Assembly: GCF_030373185.1 (NCBI RefSeq)
Contig: NZ_JAUCZH010000007.1
Location: 62,001-126,000 of the forward strand
Length of the DNA: 64,000 bases
Source: Tabrizicola sp.
GTDB taxonomy: Bacteria; Pseudomonadota; Alphaproteobacteria; Rhodobacterales; Rhodobacteraceae
Reading direction: 5' to 3'
The position numbers and the translations under genes were made by a program. Of the stretch, positions 16,393 to 26,392 are shown in pieces (position 1 is the stretch's first letter; each line of letters starts with the position of its first letter). Below the pieces are notes generated by a model, which was not told the DNA's origin, made no database searches, and was given only the letters and a program-made list of their open reading frames with translations.

Positions 16393-17415
16393 ATGACGGC
16401 GCTGAAAAAGTATCAACGGCTGGAATGCTCGGGCCTGTGGCGCGAGACACCGCAGGACCAGCGCCGTGAGGTGGAGGTGCGCTTTGGCGAAGCGACCTTG
16501 ATCCTGATCGACCCGAAAAGCGGAACGGCGCTGAGCCACTGGTCGCTGCCTGCGATCGAACGGCTGAACATGGGTGAGGAGCCGCCAGTGTTTGCCCCGG
16601 GGGCGGACTCGGGCGAGAGCCTTGAGTTGACGGATCCCGACATGGTGGCCGCACTTGATGCGGTGCGTGCGGCGGTAAAGGCCGCGGTTGCGCGGCCGGG
16701 CCGCTTGCGTGGCTTGTTTCTTGGCGGCATGACCCTTGTGGTTCTGGCAGGTGGGGCGTTCTGGTTGCCTGGCGCGCTTGTCACGCATACCGCATCGGTT
16801 GTGCCTGCGGCGCAGCGGGCGGAAATCGGCCAGCGCGCCCTGGACGATCTGGCACGCGTGACAGGTGCGCCATGTGACAACCAACTGGGCCTGGAGGCGC
16901 TTGCCCGTCTGGCCGAAAGGGTTTTCGGCCCGGTCGACACTCCCATTCTTTATGTTATGCCCGAGGGCGTGGACTCGCCGCTTCACCTGCCGGGCGATGT
17001 GATCGTGCTGCCACGGCGCCTGTTGGAGCAGGCCAACGGGCCGGAAGCCGCTGCCGGGGCTGCCCTTGTAGAGCGGCTGCGAGCCCGGGCGCGCGACCCG
17101 ATCATCCCGCTTCTGGAACATGCCGGCCTTCGCGCAACCTTCCAGCTTCTGACAACCGCGGGTCTGCCCGACGAGGCGCTGCGCGGCTACGGCGAGGCAA
17201 GCTTGCGCGCCGCCCCGATGGCAATGGCCGATTCCACCTTGATTGCAGCTTTCGAGTCCGCCCAGATTCCGGCCACGCCCTTTGCAATGGCGGTGGACCC
17301 GGAAGGCAAGCTGATGGCAGGACTTGCGGCGGGCGACCCTTACAAGGGTCTGTCCCCCACCCCATTGATACCCGATGAATCCTGGGTGGCCCTGCAAGGA
17401 CTGTGCGACGGCTGA
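16393..17415 (+). CDS. Membrane-anchored degenerate M48-like protein
   Basis: 340 residues from the ATG at 16393. A cytoplasmic N-terminus of about 110 residues is followed by one membrane helix (RGLFLGGMTLVVLAGGAFWL). The C-terminal region has the M48 peptidase layout: ALDDLARV, a strand, LHLPGDVIVLPRRLLEQANG, then PEAAAGAALVERLRARARDP where active M48 enzymes have the HExxH zinc helix. The histidines are absent (VERLR in place of HEIGH), so catalysis is unlikely. I infer a pseudoprotease with a scaffold or regulatory role; the family call rests on my pattern match only. Confidence 0.7.
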   Translation: MTALKKYQRLECSGLWRETPQDQRREVEVRFGEATLILIDPKSGTALSHWSLPAIERLNMGEEPPVFAPGADSGESLELTDPDMVAALDAVRAAVKAAVARPGRLRGLFLGGMTLVVLAGGAFWLPGALVTHTASVVPAAQRAEIGQRALDDLARVTGAPCDNQLGLEALARLAERVFGPVDTPILYVMPEGVDSPLHLPGDVIVLPRRLLEQANGPEAAAGAALVERLRARARDPIIPLLEHAGLRATFQLLTTAGLPDEALRGYGEASLRAAPMAMADSTLIAAFESAQIPATPFAMAVDPEGKLMAGLAAGDPYKGLSPTPLIPDESWVALQGLCDG

Positions 17416-17479
17416 CATTGGCTTGCCCGCAAGGCACCGGGCCTGACAGATCCGCGCCACGGCGACCCTTGGAAGCAGG

Positions 17480-17995
17480 TCAGGGTCCGGTTACAGAGGC
17501 CCCAGAGAATCCGGCGCTGCGCAAGGCGCGTTGTGCAGCTGCCGCGGCTGCCGCGCTGTCGAATGGCCCCGCAAATATCTGCTCCATGGGCCTGATTGCG
17601 CCCTCGGCCCGCCGCCGCGCAACGGGATACCCGATGGCCTCGACCCGCGCCGCAGCTCTGTCGGCATTGGCCTTGCGGGAATATCTTCCGACCACAACCA
17701 GATAGCCGCCTGACCCTGCCTTTGCCGTTTCCGAGCCGGGAACGCCGCCACCTTCGACAGTATTGCCGCAGATCGCCAACCCGGTTCGGGTGACCCGCGG
17801 CACCCATATCGTCGCTTCCGCCTCACCCGCCCGCAGGAACAGACAGCCCTTGCTGTCCATATACTGCTGCCCGCGAAAATCGGCCGGCGGAAGTTCGGCT
17901 GGAACGACCCGATCCTGCGCCTGCCCCGCAGAAGCAAGAAGCAGCAGCCCCAAGCTCACCAAAGACGTGATCCAGCCCTGCTTTGCCGCCCGCAT
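17480..17995 (-). CDS. SPOR domain-containing secreted protein
   Basis: 171 residues. Signal peptide with hydrophobic core LVSLGLLLLASAGQAQ. The middle region contains three cysteines, and the C-terminal ~75 residues read as a SPOR domain: YLVVVGRYSRKANADRAAARV, AIGYPVARR and IFAGPFDSAAAAAAAQRALR, with the alternating strand-helix pattern. SPOR domains bind septal, denuded peptidoglycan. The gene begins 12 bases after upp on the same strand, so it appears to be the last gene of the nucleoside salvage operon, an unexpected partner. Confidence 0.88.
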   Translation of the reverse strand: MRAAKQGWITSLVSLGLLLLASAGQAQDRVVPAELPPADFRGQQYMDSKGCLFLRAGEAEATIWVPRVTRTGLAICGNTVEGGGVPGSETAKAGSGGYLVVVGRYSRKANADRAAARVEAIGYPVARRRAEGAIRPMEQIFAGPFDSAAAAAAAQRALRSAGFSGASVTGP

Positions 17996-18007
17996 CGCCC
18001 TTCTACC

Positions 18008-18640
18008 CTATTTCGTGCCGAACATCCGGTCCCCGGCATCGCCAAGGCCCGGCACGATATAGCCATGATCGTTCAGGTGGCTATCCACTGCCGCGGTCAC
18101 GATCGGCACATCGGGATGTGCATCTTTCATGCGGGCAATGCCTTCGGGTGCCGCCAAGAGGCACAGAAAGCGGATCTGCCTTGCCCCAGCCTTCTTCAGC
18201 AACGAAACAGCTGCGGCGCTGGAATTTCCGGTGGCAAGCATCGGATCAACCACGATGCTGATCCTGTCCTCCATATGGTCTGGAAGCTTGCAGTAATATT
18301 GCACGGGTTGCAGCGTTTCAGGGTCACGGTAAAGGCCGACAAAGCCCACCCGCGCCGCCGGGATCAGCTCCAGGATCCCGTCCAGCAACCCGTTGCCCGC
18401 CCGCAAGATGCTGATCAGCGCCAGCTTCTTGCCCTCGATCACCGGGGCGTCCATTTCTTCCAGCGGCGTTTCGATCCGGCGCGTGGTCATCGGCAGTTCG
18501 CGGGTAACCTCATAGGCCAGCAAAAGGCTGATCTCACGCAGAAGCCTGCGGAAACTGGCAGTCGAGGTGTCCTTGTCACGCATCAGGCTCAGCTTGTGCT
18601 GGACCAGCGGGTGCGACACGACGGTCAGGTGATCCAGCAT
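18008..18640 (-). CDS. upp: Uracil phosphoribosyltransferase
   Basis: 210 residues. Converts uracil and PRPP to UMP. Family landmarks: [13 protein letters not shown] near the N-terminus, [31 protein letters not shown], the PRPP loop [23 protein letters not shown], and the C-terminal uracil-binding [14 protein letters not shown]. Three bases downstream of add; fifth gene of the salvage operon, matching the uracil released by thymidine/uridine phosphorolysis. Confidence 0.97.
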   Translation of the reverse strand: MLDHLTVVSHPLVQHKLSLMRDKDTSTASFRRLLREISLLLAYEVTRELPMTTRRIETPLEEMDAPVIEGKKLALISILRAGNGLLDGILELIPAARVGFVGLYRDPETLQPVQYYCKLPDHMEDRISIVVDPMLATGNSSAAAVSLLKKAGARQIRFLCLLAAPEGIARMKDAHPDVPIVTAAVDSHLNDHGYIVPGLGDAGDRMFGTK

Positions 18641-18643
18641 TGC

Positions 18644-19621
18644 TCAGGCCTCCAGCAGTTTCGCGATTCTGGTTCTGGTATCGGCATCACAGAAGGCCGC
18701 GTCAAGCGACTGACGGGCGATGCGCCGGAATTGCCCTTCATCCCAGTCAAAGGCGCGGTGCAGTTCTTCGTATTCCCGCGCCATCGTGGTGTGAAAGAAC
18801 GGCGGATCGTCGGTCGAGACGGTGACCTTCACCCCCCGACGATCCAGTTCGGCAATCGGGTGATCGCGGAAGGTCGGGTAAAGGCCAAGCGCCACGTTCG
18901 ACCCCGGACAAACCTCCAGCACCGTGCCGCGCTCTGCCAGTTCGTCCACCAGCGCCAGATCTTCGATGGCGCGGACACCGTGGCCAATCCGCTCCACTTC
19001 CAGATCGTGCAGCGCCGCCCGCACGCTTTCCGGCCCGCCCCATTCCCCGGCATGGGCGGTCAGACGCAAGCCCGCCTCCCGGGCGCAGTCGAACGACCAG
19101 CGGAAGTCCTTGGGCTGACCAACCTTCTCATCTCCCGCGATCCCGAAACCCACGATCCAGCTTCCAGCCGTATCGGCCGCACAAAGTGCCGTTTCTCGTG
19201 CTTTGTCCGGCCCAAAGTGTCGTATGCAGGTAATTATACCGCGTAATGTGATACCCATTTGCCTTTCTGCCTGATCCGCAGCCTCGCGGATGGCATGCAG
19301 ATATTCGCGCCACGCCCCCATGTCGCGCCCACCGCAGAAGTCGGGCGACAGAAAGGTCTCGGTATAGACGACCCCGGATGCAGCCGAGGCTTCAAGCACC
19401 GCAAGGGTCAGGCGATGGTAGTCCTCCGGCGTCTGCAAAGCCGAGGTTGCCGCCTCATAGACCTTCAGGAAATCCCAGAAATCCAGGTACTTGTAGTGGC
19501 CGCGTTCATCGAAGATCCCGGCTATGTCCAGATGCTTCTCCTGCGCCAACCTTCGGATGAAGGCGGGCGGTGCCGCCCCCTCCAGATGCAGATGCAACTC
19601 GACCTTCGGCAATCCAATCAC
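18644..19621 (-). CDS. add: Adenosine deaminase
   Basis: 325 residues from a GTG start at 19621, set by AGGAG six bases upstream and by homology beginning at IGLPKVELHLHLEGA. Zn-dependent hydrolytic deamination of (deoxy)adenosine to (deoxy)inosine. Metal and active-site motifs: HLHLEG, HAGEWGG, IGHGVRAIED and STDDPPFF. The frame continues far upstream into deoB but that part is not related. Part of the cdd-deoA-deoB-add-upp operon. Confidence 0.95.
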   Translation of the reverse strand: MIGLPKVELHLHLEGAAPPAFIRRLAQEKHLDIAGIFDERGHYKYLDFWDFLKVYEAATSALQTPEDYHRLTLAVLEASAASGVVYTETFLSPDFCGGRDMGAWREYLHAIREAADQAERQMGITLRGIITCIRHFGPDKARETALCAADTAGSWIVGFGIAGDEKVGQPKDFRWSFDCAREAGLRLTAHAGEWGGPESVRAALHDLEVERIGHGVRAIEDLALVDELAERGTVLEVCPGSNVALGLYPTFRDHPIAELDRRGVKVTVSTDDPPFFHTTMAREYEELHRAFDWDEGQFRRIARQSLDAAFCDADTRTRIAKLLEA

Positions 19622-19694
19622 GCAACACTCCTGACTTGCTCTTTTGACAAATACTCCACAGGGGTCCGGGGGTTGTGAAACCCCCGGCGACTGG

Positions 19695-20891
19695 TCACAG
19701 AAAACTCCGCCCTGGTCCCTGTGACGCCACCCCCAGATGCGCAGCCACCGAGGCCCCCACATCCACGAACCCCCGCAAGCCCACGTCGCGCCGACCGGCC
19801 CCCCAGCCAACCACCGGCACCCTCTCGCGTGTATGTTCCGTGCCACGAAAGGTCGGATCGTTGCCATGATCCGCGGTGAAGATCGCAAGATCGCCGGGCC
19901 GCAACGTGGCAAGGAACCGGGGGATAGCAGCGTCGAACCATTCCAGCGCGCGGGCATATCCAGCCACGTCGCGGGGATGGCCATAAAGGCTGTCGAATTC
20001 CACGAAGTTCGCAAAGGTCAAGGAACCGGGCTCTGCTTCGGCTCCCAGCCCCAGCAGGTGTTCGAAAAGGTCAGCATCGCTTTTGCCTTTGTGCAGCTTG
20101 CTGATCCCACGCATGGAAAAGATGTCGCCGATCTTGCCCACCGCATGCGTCATCCGGCCTGCGTCTTGCGCCCAATCGAGCAAGGTCGGCGCGGGTGGCG
20201 CTATGGCGAAATCCTTGCGGTTCGCGGTGCGCCTGAAATCATCGCAGGTTCCGGTGAAAGGCCGCGCGATGACCCGGCCAACTTTCCTTGCATGCAAGCT
20301 GGGCGCCAGATCGGCGCAAAGTTTCAGCAGACGTTCCAGCCCGAACGCCTCTTCATGCGCAGCAATCTGAAAGACGCTGTCGGCGCTGGTGTAACAGATC
20401 GGCCAGCCGGTCCGCAGGTGTTCTTCGCAATGGTCGGCGATGATCGGCACGCCCGAGGCGTGGCAGTTGCCAAGGATGCCGTCTGTCCCGGCAAGACGGC
20501 AGACTTCGGCCACCAGATCAGGTGGAAATGCGGGCGTGGTGGTCGGGAAATAGGTCCAGTCCCATGGCACCGGCACACCCGCGAGTTCCCAATGCCCCGA
20601 TGGCGTATCCTTGCCCCGGCTGATTTCCGTGGCGGCTCCCCAAAGGCCCTCTGGCACCGCATCGAGCCCCGGCACGTCGGCCCCCGAGGCCAGCCGGATC
20701 GCCGCCCCCAGCCCCAGCCGGTCAAGGTTCGGCAGCTTCAGAAACCCGGACCGCCCAGCATCGGCCTGCCCCATGGCACAGGCTTGGGCGATATGGGCCA
20801 GCGTGTTGGCACCTTCGTCGCCAAAGTCCGCAGCGTCGGGCGCACCGCCGCAGCCTACCGAATCCAACACGATCAGAAACGCGCGGGGCAT
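19695..20891 (-). CDS. deoB: Phosphopentomutase
   Basis: 398 residues, normal length. Mn-dependent alkaline-phosphatase-fold enzyme interconverting (deoxy)ribose 1- and 5-phosphate. Metal-binding motifs: IVLDSVGCGGAPDA at the N-terminus with the catalytic region GKDTPSGHWELAG, and the C-terminal FTADHGNDPTFRGTEHTRE. It begins at the last base of the deoA stop (TGATG), indicating coupling, and feeds nucleoside sugar into the pentose pool. Confidence 0.97.
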   Translation of the reverse strand: MPRAFLIVLDSVGCGGAPDAADFGDEGANTLAHIAQACAMGQADAGRSGFLKLPNLDRLGLGAAIRLASGADVPGLDAVPEGLWGAATEISRGKDTPSGHWELAGVPVPWDWTYFPTTTPAFPPDLVAEVCRLAGTDGILGNCHASGVPIIADHCEEHLRTGWPICYTSADSVFQIAAHEEAFGLERLLKLCADLAPSLHARKVGRVIARPFTGTCDDFRRTANRKDFAIAPPAPTLLDWAQDAGRMTHAVGKIGDIFSMRGISKLHKGKSDADLFEHLLGLGAEAEPGSLTFANFVEFDSLYGHPRDVAGYARALEWFDAAIPRFLATLRPGDLAIFTADHGNDPTFRGTEHTRERVPVVGWGAGRRDVGLRGFVDVGASVAAHLGVASQGPGRSFL

Positions 20892-22201
20892 CAGGCGATC
20901 CTTTTCTGGATCAGGGCAGGTTCTTCGGGCATGTCGTCAGCAATCACATAGGCCGCCTGAACCGCCCTGACCGCCGCCCGCGCCGCGTCTTCCGTGGCGG
21001 CGTGGACCATGGCCAGCGGCACCCCTGCCCCCGCCTCTTCACTAATTCCGGCAAGGTCGGACAGGCCGACAGACGGGTTCACCCGGTCACCCTCGCGCAG
21101 GCGCCCGCCCCCCAGATGCACGACCGCGAGGCCCAATGCCTCGCCGTCAATCCGGGCAACGAAACCATCCGCCAGCGCCGGCACTTCCAGCACCACCGGG
21201 GCCGACGGCAGCCGGTCCGGCCAGCGTTCCACAAAATCGGCAGGCCCGCCCTGCGCTGCGACCATCCGGCCGAAAATCTCGGCAGCGGCACCTGATTGCA
21301 GGGCTTCGGCAATGCGACCTTCACCGTCCGCGGGGTCCGCCGCCAGCCCGGCCAAGGCCAGAGCCTCACCGCCCAAGGCCACCGTCAGATCCCAAAGTGC
21401 CGTGTTGACGGAGGTGCCGGTCAGCGTCTCCATCACCTCGATCACCTCAAGCGCGTTGCCCGCTGCGGTGGCCAAGGGTTGCGACATGTCGGTGATCAGC
21501 GCGCTGGTCATGCAGCCCGCCCCTTGCGCCGTCGCCACCAGCGCGCGGGCCAGGGCCTCGGCCCGTTCGGGCGTTTTCATGAAGGCACCGGACCCGCATT
21601 TCACATCCAGCACCAAGGCCTCCAGCCCCGCAGCCAGCTTCTTTGACAGGATCGAGGCGGTGATCAGGTCGATACTCTCCACCGTCCCCGACACATCGCG
21701 GATCGCGTAAAGCCGCCGGTCAGCGGGGGCGAGGTCGGCGCTGGCGGCAACGATGGCGCATTTCACCTCGGCCATCTGCTTGCGCAGCGCATCTTCCGTC
21801 AGCCCGGTGCGAAAGCCCGGGATCGCCTCCAGCTTGTCCAGCGTGCCGCCGGTATGGCCAAGGCCGCGCCCCGAGACCATCGGCACATAGGCCCCGCAGG
21901 CCACCAGCGCGGGTGCCAGCAAAAGCGAGGTGCAATCCCCGATCCCGCCCGTGGAATGCTTGTCCGCCACCGGGCCGGGCAAGTCCCACGCCATCACCTT
22001 GCCGCTGTCTCGCATCCCACGCGTCAGGGCGACGCGGCCTTCCTCGTTCAGCCCCTTCAAAAGCACCGCCATTGCAAAGGCCCCGGCCTGCGCATCGGTC
22101 ACCGCGCCCGAGGCAAGGCCTGCTGCAAACCAGCGCAACTCATCGCGTGAAGGCTGCCCCCCGTCGCGGACCCGGGCGATTATGCTTCGCGCGTCGGTCA
22201 T
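20891..22201 (-). CDS. deoA: Thymidine phosphorylase
   Basis: 436 residues. Phosphorolysis of thymidine/deoxyuridine to base and deoxyribose 1-phosphate. Motifs: DELRWFAAGLASG then AFAMAVLLKGLNEEG, the signature DKHSTGGIGDCTSLLLAPA, VKCGSGAFMKT, and the C-terminal ADGFVARIDGEALGLAVVHLGGGR domain. Overlaps cdd by four bases (ATGA) and deoB by one, so the operon is tightly coupled. Confidence 0.97.
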   Translation of the reverse strand: MTDARSIIARVRDGGQPSRDELRWFAAGLASGAVTDAQAGAFAMAVLLKGLNEEGRVALTRGMRDSGKVMAWDLPGPVADKHSTGGIGDCTSLLLAPALVACGAYVPMVSGRGLGHTGGTLDKLEAIPGFRTGLTEDALRKQMAEVKCAIVAASADLAPADRRLYAIRDVSGTVESIDLITASILSKKLAAGLEALVLDVKCGSGAFMKTPERAEALARALVATAQGAGCMTSALITDMSQPLATAAGNALEVIEVMETLTGTSVNTALWDLTVALGGEALALAGLAADPADGEGRIAEALQSGAAAEIFGRMVAAQGGPADFVERWPDRLPSAPVVLEVPALADGFVARIDGEALGLAVVHLGGGRLREGDRVNPSVGLSDLAGISEEAGAGVPLAMVHAATEDAARAAVRAVQAAYVIADDMPEEPALIQKRIA

Positions 22202-22590
22202 GTCCGGTCCATATGCGCGGCGGTAAAGACGCCGGGCAGAAGGTCGGCCACGGTCATGACCTTTTGCTTGCCATCAATGGTGCATAGGGTGACGCGCACA
22301 TCCTGTGCTGCAAATTCCGCGATCTTCTGGCGGCAGCCACCGCAGGGGGGCACAGGGTCAGGACTGTCGGCAATCACCAGAACCTCGGCGATTGCCGTAT
22401 CCCCCGCCGCGATCATCGCTGCAATCGCACCGGCTTCGGCGCAGGTGCCTTCGGGGTAGGCCACGTTTTCCACGTTGCACCCCACATGCACCGTTCCAAT
22501 GGTGGACCGCAGGGCCGCCCCCACCTTGAACCGCGAGTAGGGCGCATAGGCCCGTTCTCTGACCGCCGTCGCCGCCTGCAAAAGCGCCAT
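22198..22590 (-). CDS. cdd: Cytidine deaminase
   Basis: 130 residues from the ATG at 22590; GGGAGAG lies just upstream, while the ATG six codons earlier would fall inside the operator-like palindrome. Zn-dependent deamination of (deoxy)cytidine. Substrate and zinc motifs: YAPYSRFKVGAAL, NVENVAYPEGTCAEAGAI (Cys ligand, catalytic Glu) and PPCGGCRQ (two Cys ligands). First gene of the salvage operon cdd-deoA-deoB-add-upp-SPOR. Confidence 0.95.
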   Translation of the reverse strand: MALLQAATAVRERAYAPYSRFKVGAALRSTIGTVHVGCNVENVAYPEGTCAEAGAIAAMIAAGDTAIAEVLVIADSPDPVPPCGGCRQKIAEFAAQDVRVTLCTIDGKQKVMTVADLLPGVFTAAHMDRT

Positions 22591-22600
22591 GCCACTCTCC

Positions 22601-22616
22601 CTGACCATTTGGTCAG
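22601..22616. promoter_or_regulatory. Palindromic operator candidate of the nucleoside salvage operon
   Basis: Perfect inverted repeat CTGACCA-TT-TGGTCAG, ending 11 bases before the cdd start codon. Position and symmetry fit binding by a dimeric repressor; no cognate regulator gene is adjacent. Confidence 0.6.
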
Positions 22617-22650
22617 AGTGTGGGCCGTGCGCGGCGTTTCTGCAAGCGGA

Positions 22651-23751
22651 TCAAAGCACCCGGGTCGGCGGATTGCCGGGCAGCGTCACTTCCAGAAGCT
22701 CAAGGTCAGGCGTGGCGTCGCTGTAGCGGGTGGCCATCCCCGGCGGGATCACAAAAGCATCGCCGGGCGACAGGCGGTAAGGGTCTTTGCCTTCGCCTTC
22801 CAGCGTCATGCCACCAGACATCACGAAGCTGAACAGGATATCGCCGTCATGCACCGTCCATGGCGCGGGGCCAGTGGGTCGCGCCACCATGACCGAGGCA
22901 ACCCCGCGCGTGTTCGCGTTGATCGATGTATCCCGCGCCTTGAACCCCGGAATGCGGAACGGGTGGAACAGCCCCTGCGCGCCGATATCATGCACGAAGC
23001 GCTGGCCGTCCCATTCCCGGTCGGGGCGGAAATGCGGGGTGGGCAGCGTCATCTCATGGTCGATCTCGGTCACATGTTCGGCCGGAACGCCGATTTCCAC
23101 CACCTGCACGCCTTCGGAATGCAGCACCTTGTGGCGGATGCCGGGTGGCTGGATGAAACAGTCGCCCGCATGGATGCGGCGCACATCGCCTTGATCTTCA
23201 TAAAGAACATCCACCCAACCGGCGACGCAGAAGATCAGCTGGAACCCGACCTTGTGGAAATGCACCATGTCCGGCACCGGGCCATCCGGCACGCGGATAT
23301 GGCTTGCGATCATCGCGCCACCAAGGCGGGTGGGGATCAGATCCCGATACTCCATCCCGGCGCGACCGATCACCCAAGGGGCCTGATCGGCAAGGCGGCG
23401 GACGACGAAGGCATGTTCGGTCTTTGGCAGGACAAGGGGCGGGTTCAGTTCGTCAATCTCGACCCGGGTGCCGTTGGGGGCGGTCAGAACGCGCTGGCCA
23501 TCGGCAAAGCCTTCGGGGTCTTCGGTCAGGATACGGATCGTGCCTGGGGCCTCTTTCGCGCCCTTCTCGATCCGCAGCCGCAGGCCGTGGCCGGACAGCA
23601 CCGCCACCTCGGGGTTATCCGCTGGATAGATCATGTCCAGCCTCATCTTCAGTGTCCTGGTAAAGAACGGCAGATCGTCGCGCAGCTCGTTCGTCGGCAG
23701 ACGCAGTTCGGCGCGTGTTTCAATCTGTGTTTCTGGCCGTGTTTCTGGCAT
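22651..23751 (-). CDS. Two-cupin-domain protein (gentisate/homogentisate dioxygenase-like fold)
   Basis: 366 residues from the ATG at 23751. Two cupin modules: the first near 145-225 with VHFHKVGFQLIFCVAGWVDV and GDCFIQPPGIRHKVLHS, the second near 290-355 with WTVHDGDILFSFVMSGGMTL and LSPGDAFVIPPGMATRY. The first module keeps His residues that can bind iron; the second has a single His before its D. The reaction is unknown; it could be a ring-cleavage or sugar-modifying enzyme. Divergent from the malic enzyme gene. Confidence 0.75.
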   Translation of the reverse strand: MPETRPETQIETRAELRLPTNELRDDLPFFTRTLKMRLDMIYPADNPEVAVLSGHGLRLRIEKGAKEAPGTIRILTEDPEGFADGQRVLTAPNGTRVEIDELNPPLVLPKTEHAFVVRRLADQAPWVIGRAGMEYRDLIPTRLGGAMIASHIRVPDGPVPDMVHFHKVGFQLIFCVAGWVDVLYEDQGDVRRIHAGDCFIQPPGIRHKVLHSEGVQVVEIGVPAEHVTEIDHEMTLPTPHFRPDREWDGQRFVHDIGAQGLFHPFRIPGFKARDTSINANTRGVASVMVARPTGPAPWTVHDGDILFSFVMSGGMTLEGEGKDPYRLSPGDAFVIPPGMATRYSDATPDLELLEVTLPGNPPTRVL

Positions 23752-23849
23752 GGCATTCCCCGTGCTATGTCGGCATGGTGATCGGCACCGCAACGATTTG
23801 CAAGCTGCGCAGGAAACGGCTTCAATCGATGCAGCATTGGCAGGGCAAG

Positions 23850-23877
23850 AAAACTGGTTTAACCCTAAACCAGTTTT
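23850..23877 (+). promoter_or_regulatory. Perfect hairpin/operator in the malic enzyme leader
   Basis: AAAACTGGTTTA (23850-23861) and TAAACCAGTTTT (23866-23877) form a perfect 12-base-pair inverted repeat around ACCC. It ends directly before the ribosome site GGGAGGGG and 13 bases before the ATG. It could be an operator (GTTTA-N4-TAAAC core), or an attenuator, since the right arm runs into Ts. Confidence 0.65.
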
Positions 23878-23890
23878 TCGGGAGGGGTAG

Positions 23891-26170
<2,280 letters not shown>

Positions 26171-26208
26171 AATCAGCGGGGGTGGTCCACACCGCCGCCC
26201 CCGTGCAG

Positions 26209-26265
26209 TTTGCAAACCGGGGCTGTTTCCAAGCCCCGGCAGGTGTCCATCGTCAACTTTGCAAA
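26209..26265. promoter_or_regulatory. Two TTTGCAAA boxes upstream of prpE (ScfR/PccR-like)
   Basis: TTTGCAAA occurs at 26209-26216 and 26258-26265, with a related GCAAATTCTGCAAAT at 26284-26298. Rhodobacter PccR of the ScfR family binds paired TTTGCAAA boxes at propionyl-CoA genes (known from memory). The spacing here is wider than the published N4 arrangement, so the assignment is tentative but fits the propionate gene downstream. Confidence 0.55.
26217..26239. terminator. GC-rich hairpin after maeB
   Basis: CCGGGGCT-GTTTCCA-AGCCCCGG is a perfect 8-base-pair stem, 47 bases after the maeB stop, abutting the first TTTGCAAA box. It lacks a T-tract; probable termination or 3' stabilisation. Confidence 0.5.
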
Positions 26266-26392
26266 TACTGACGGCCGCAAAGGGCAAATTCTGCAAATAT
26301 TCCCTCCGGCGTTTCCGGTAACAGCGTTGCGCGATTGCAGTATCCTGCCGTAACAACGCTGTCAGGGAGACCGGCTGTCGGGGGAGGACGCG

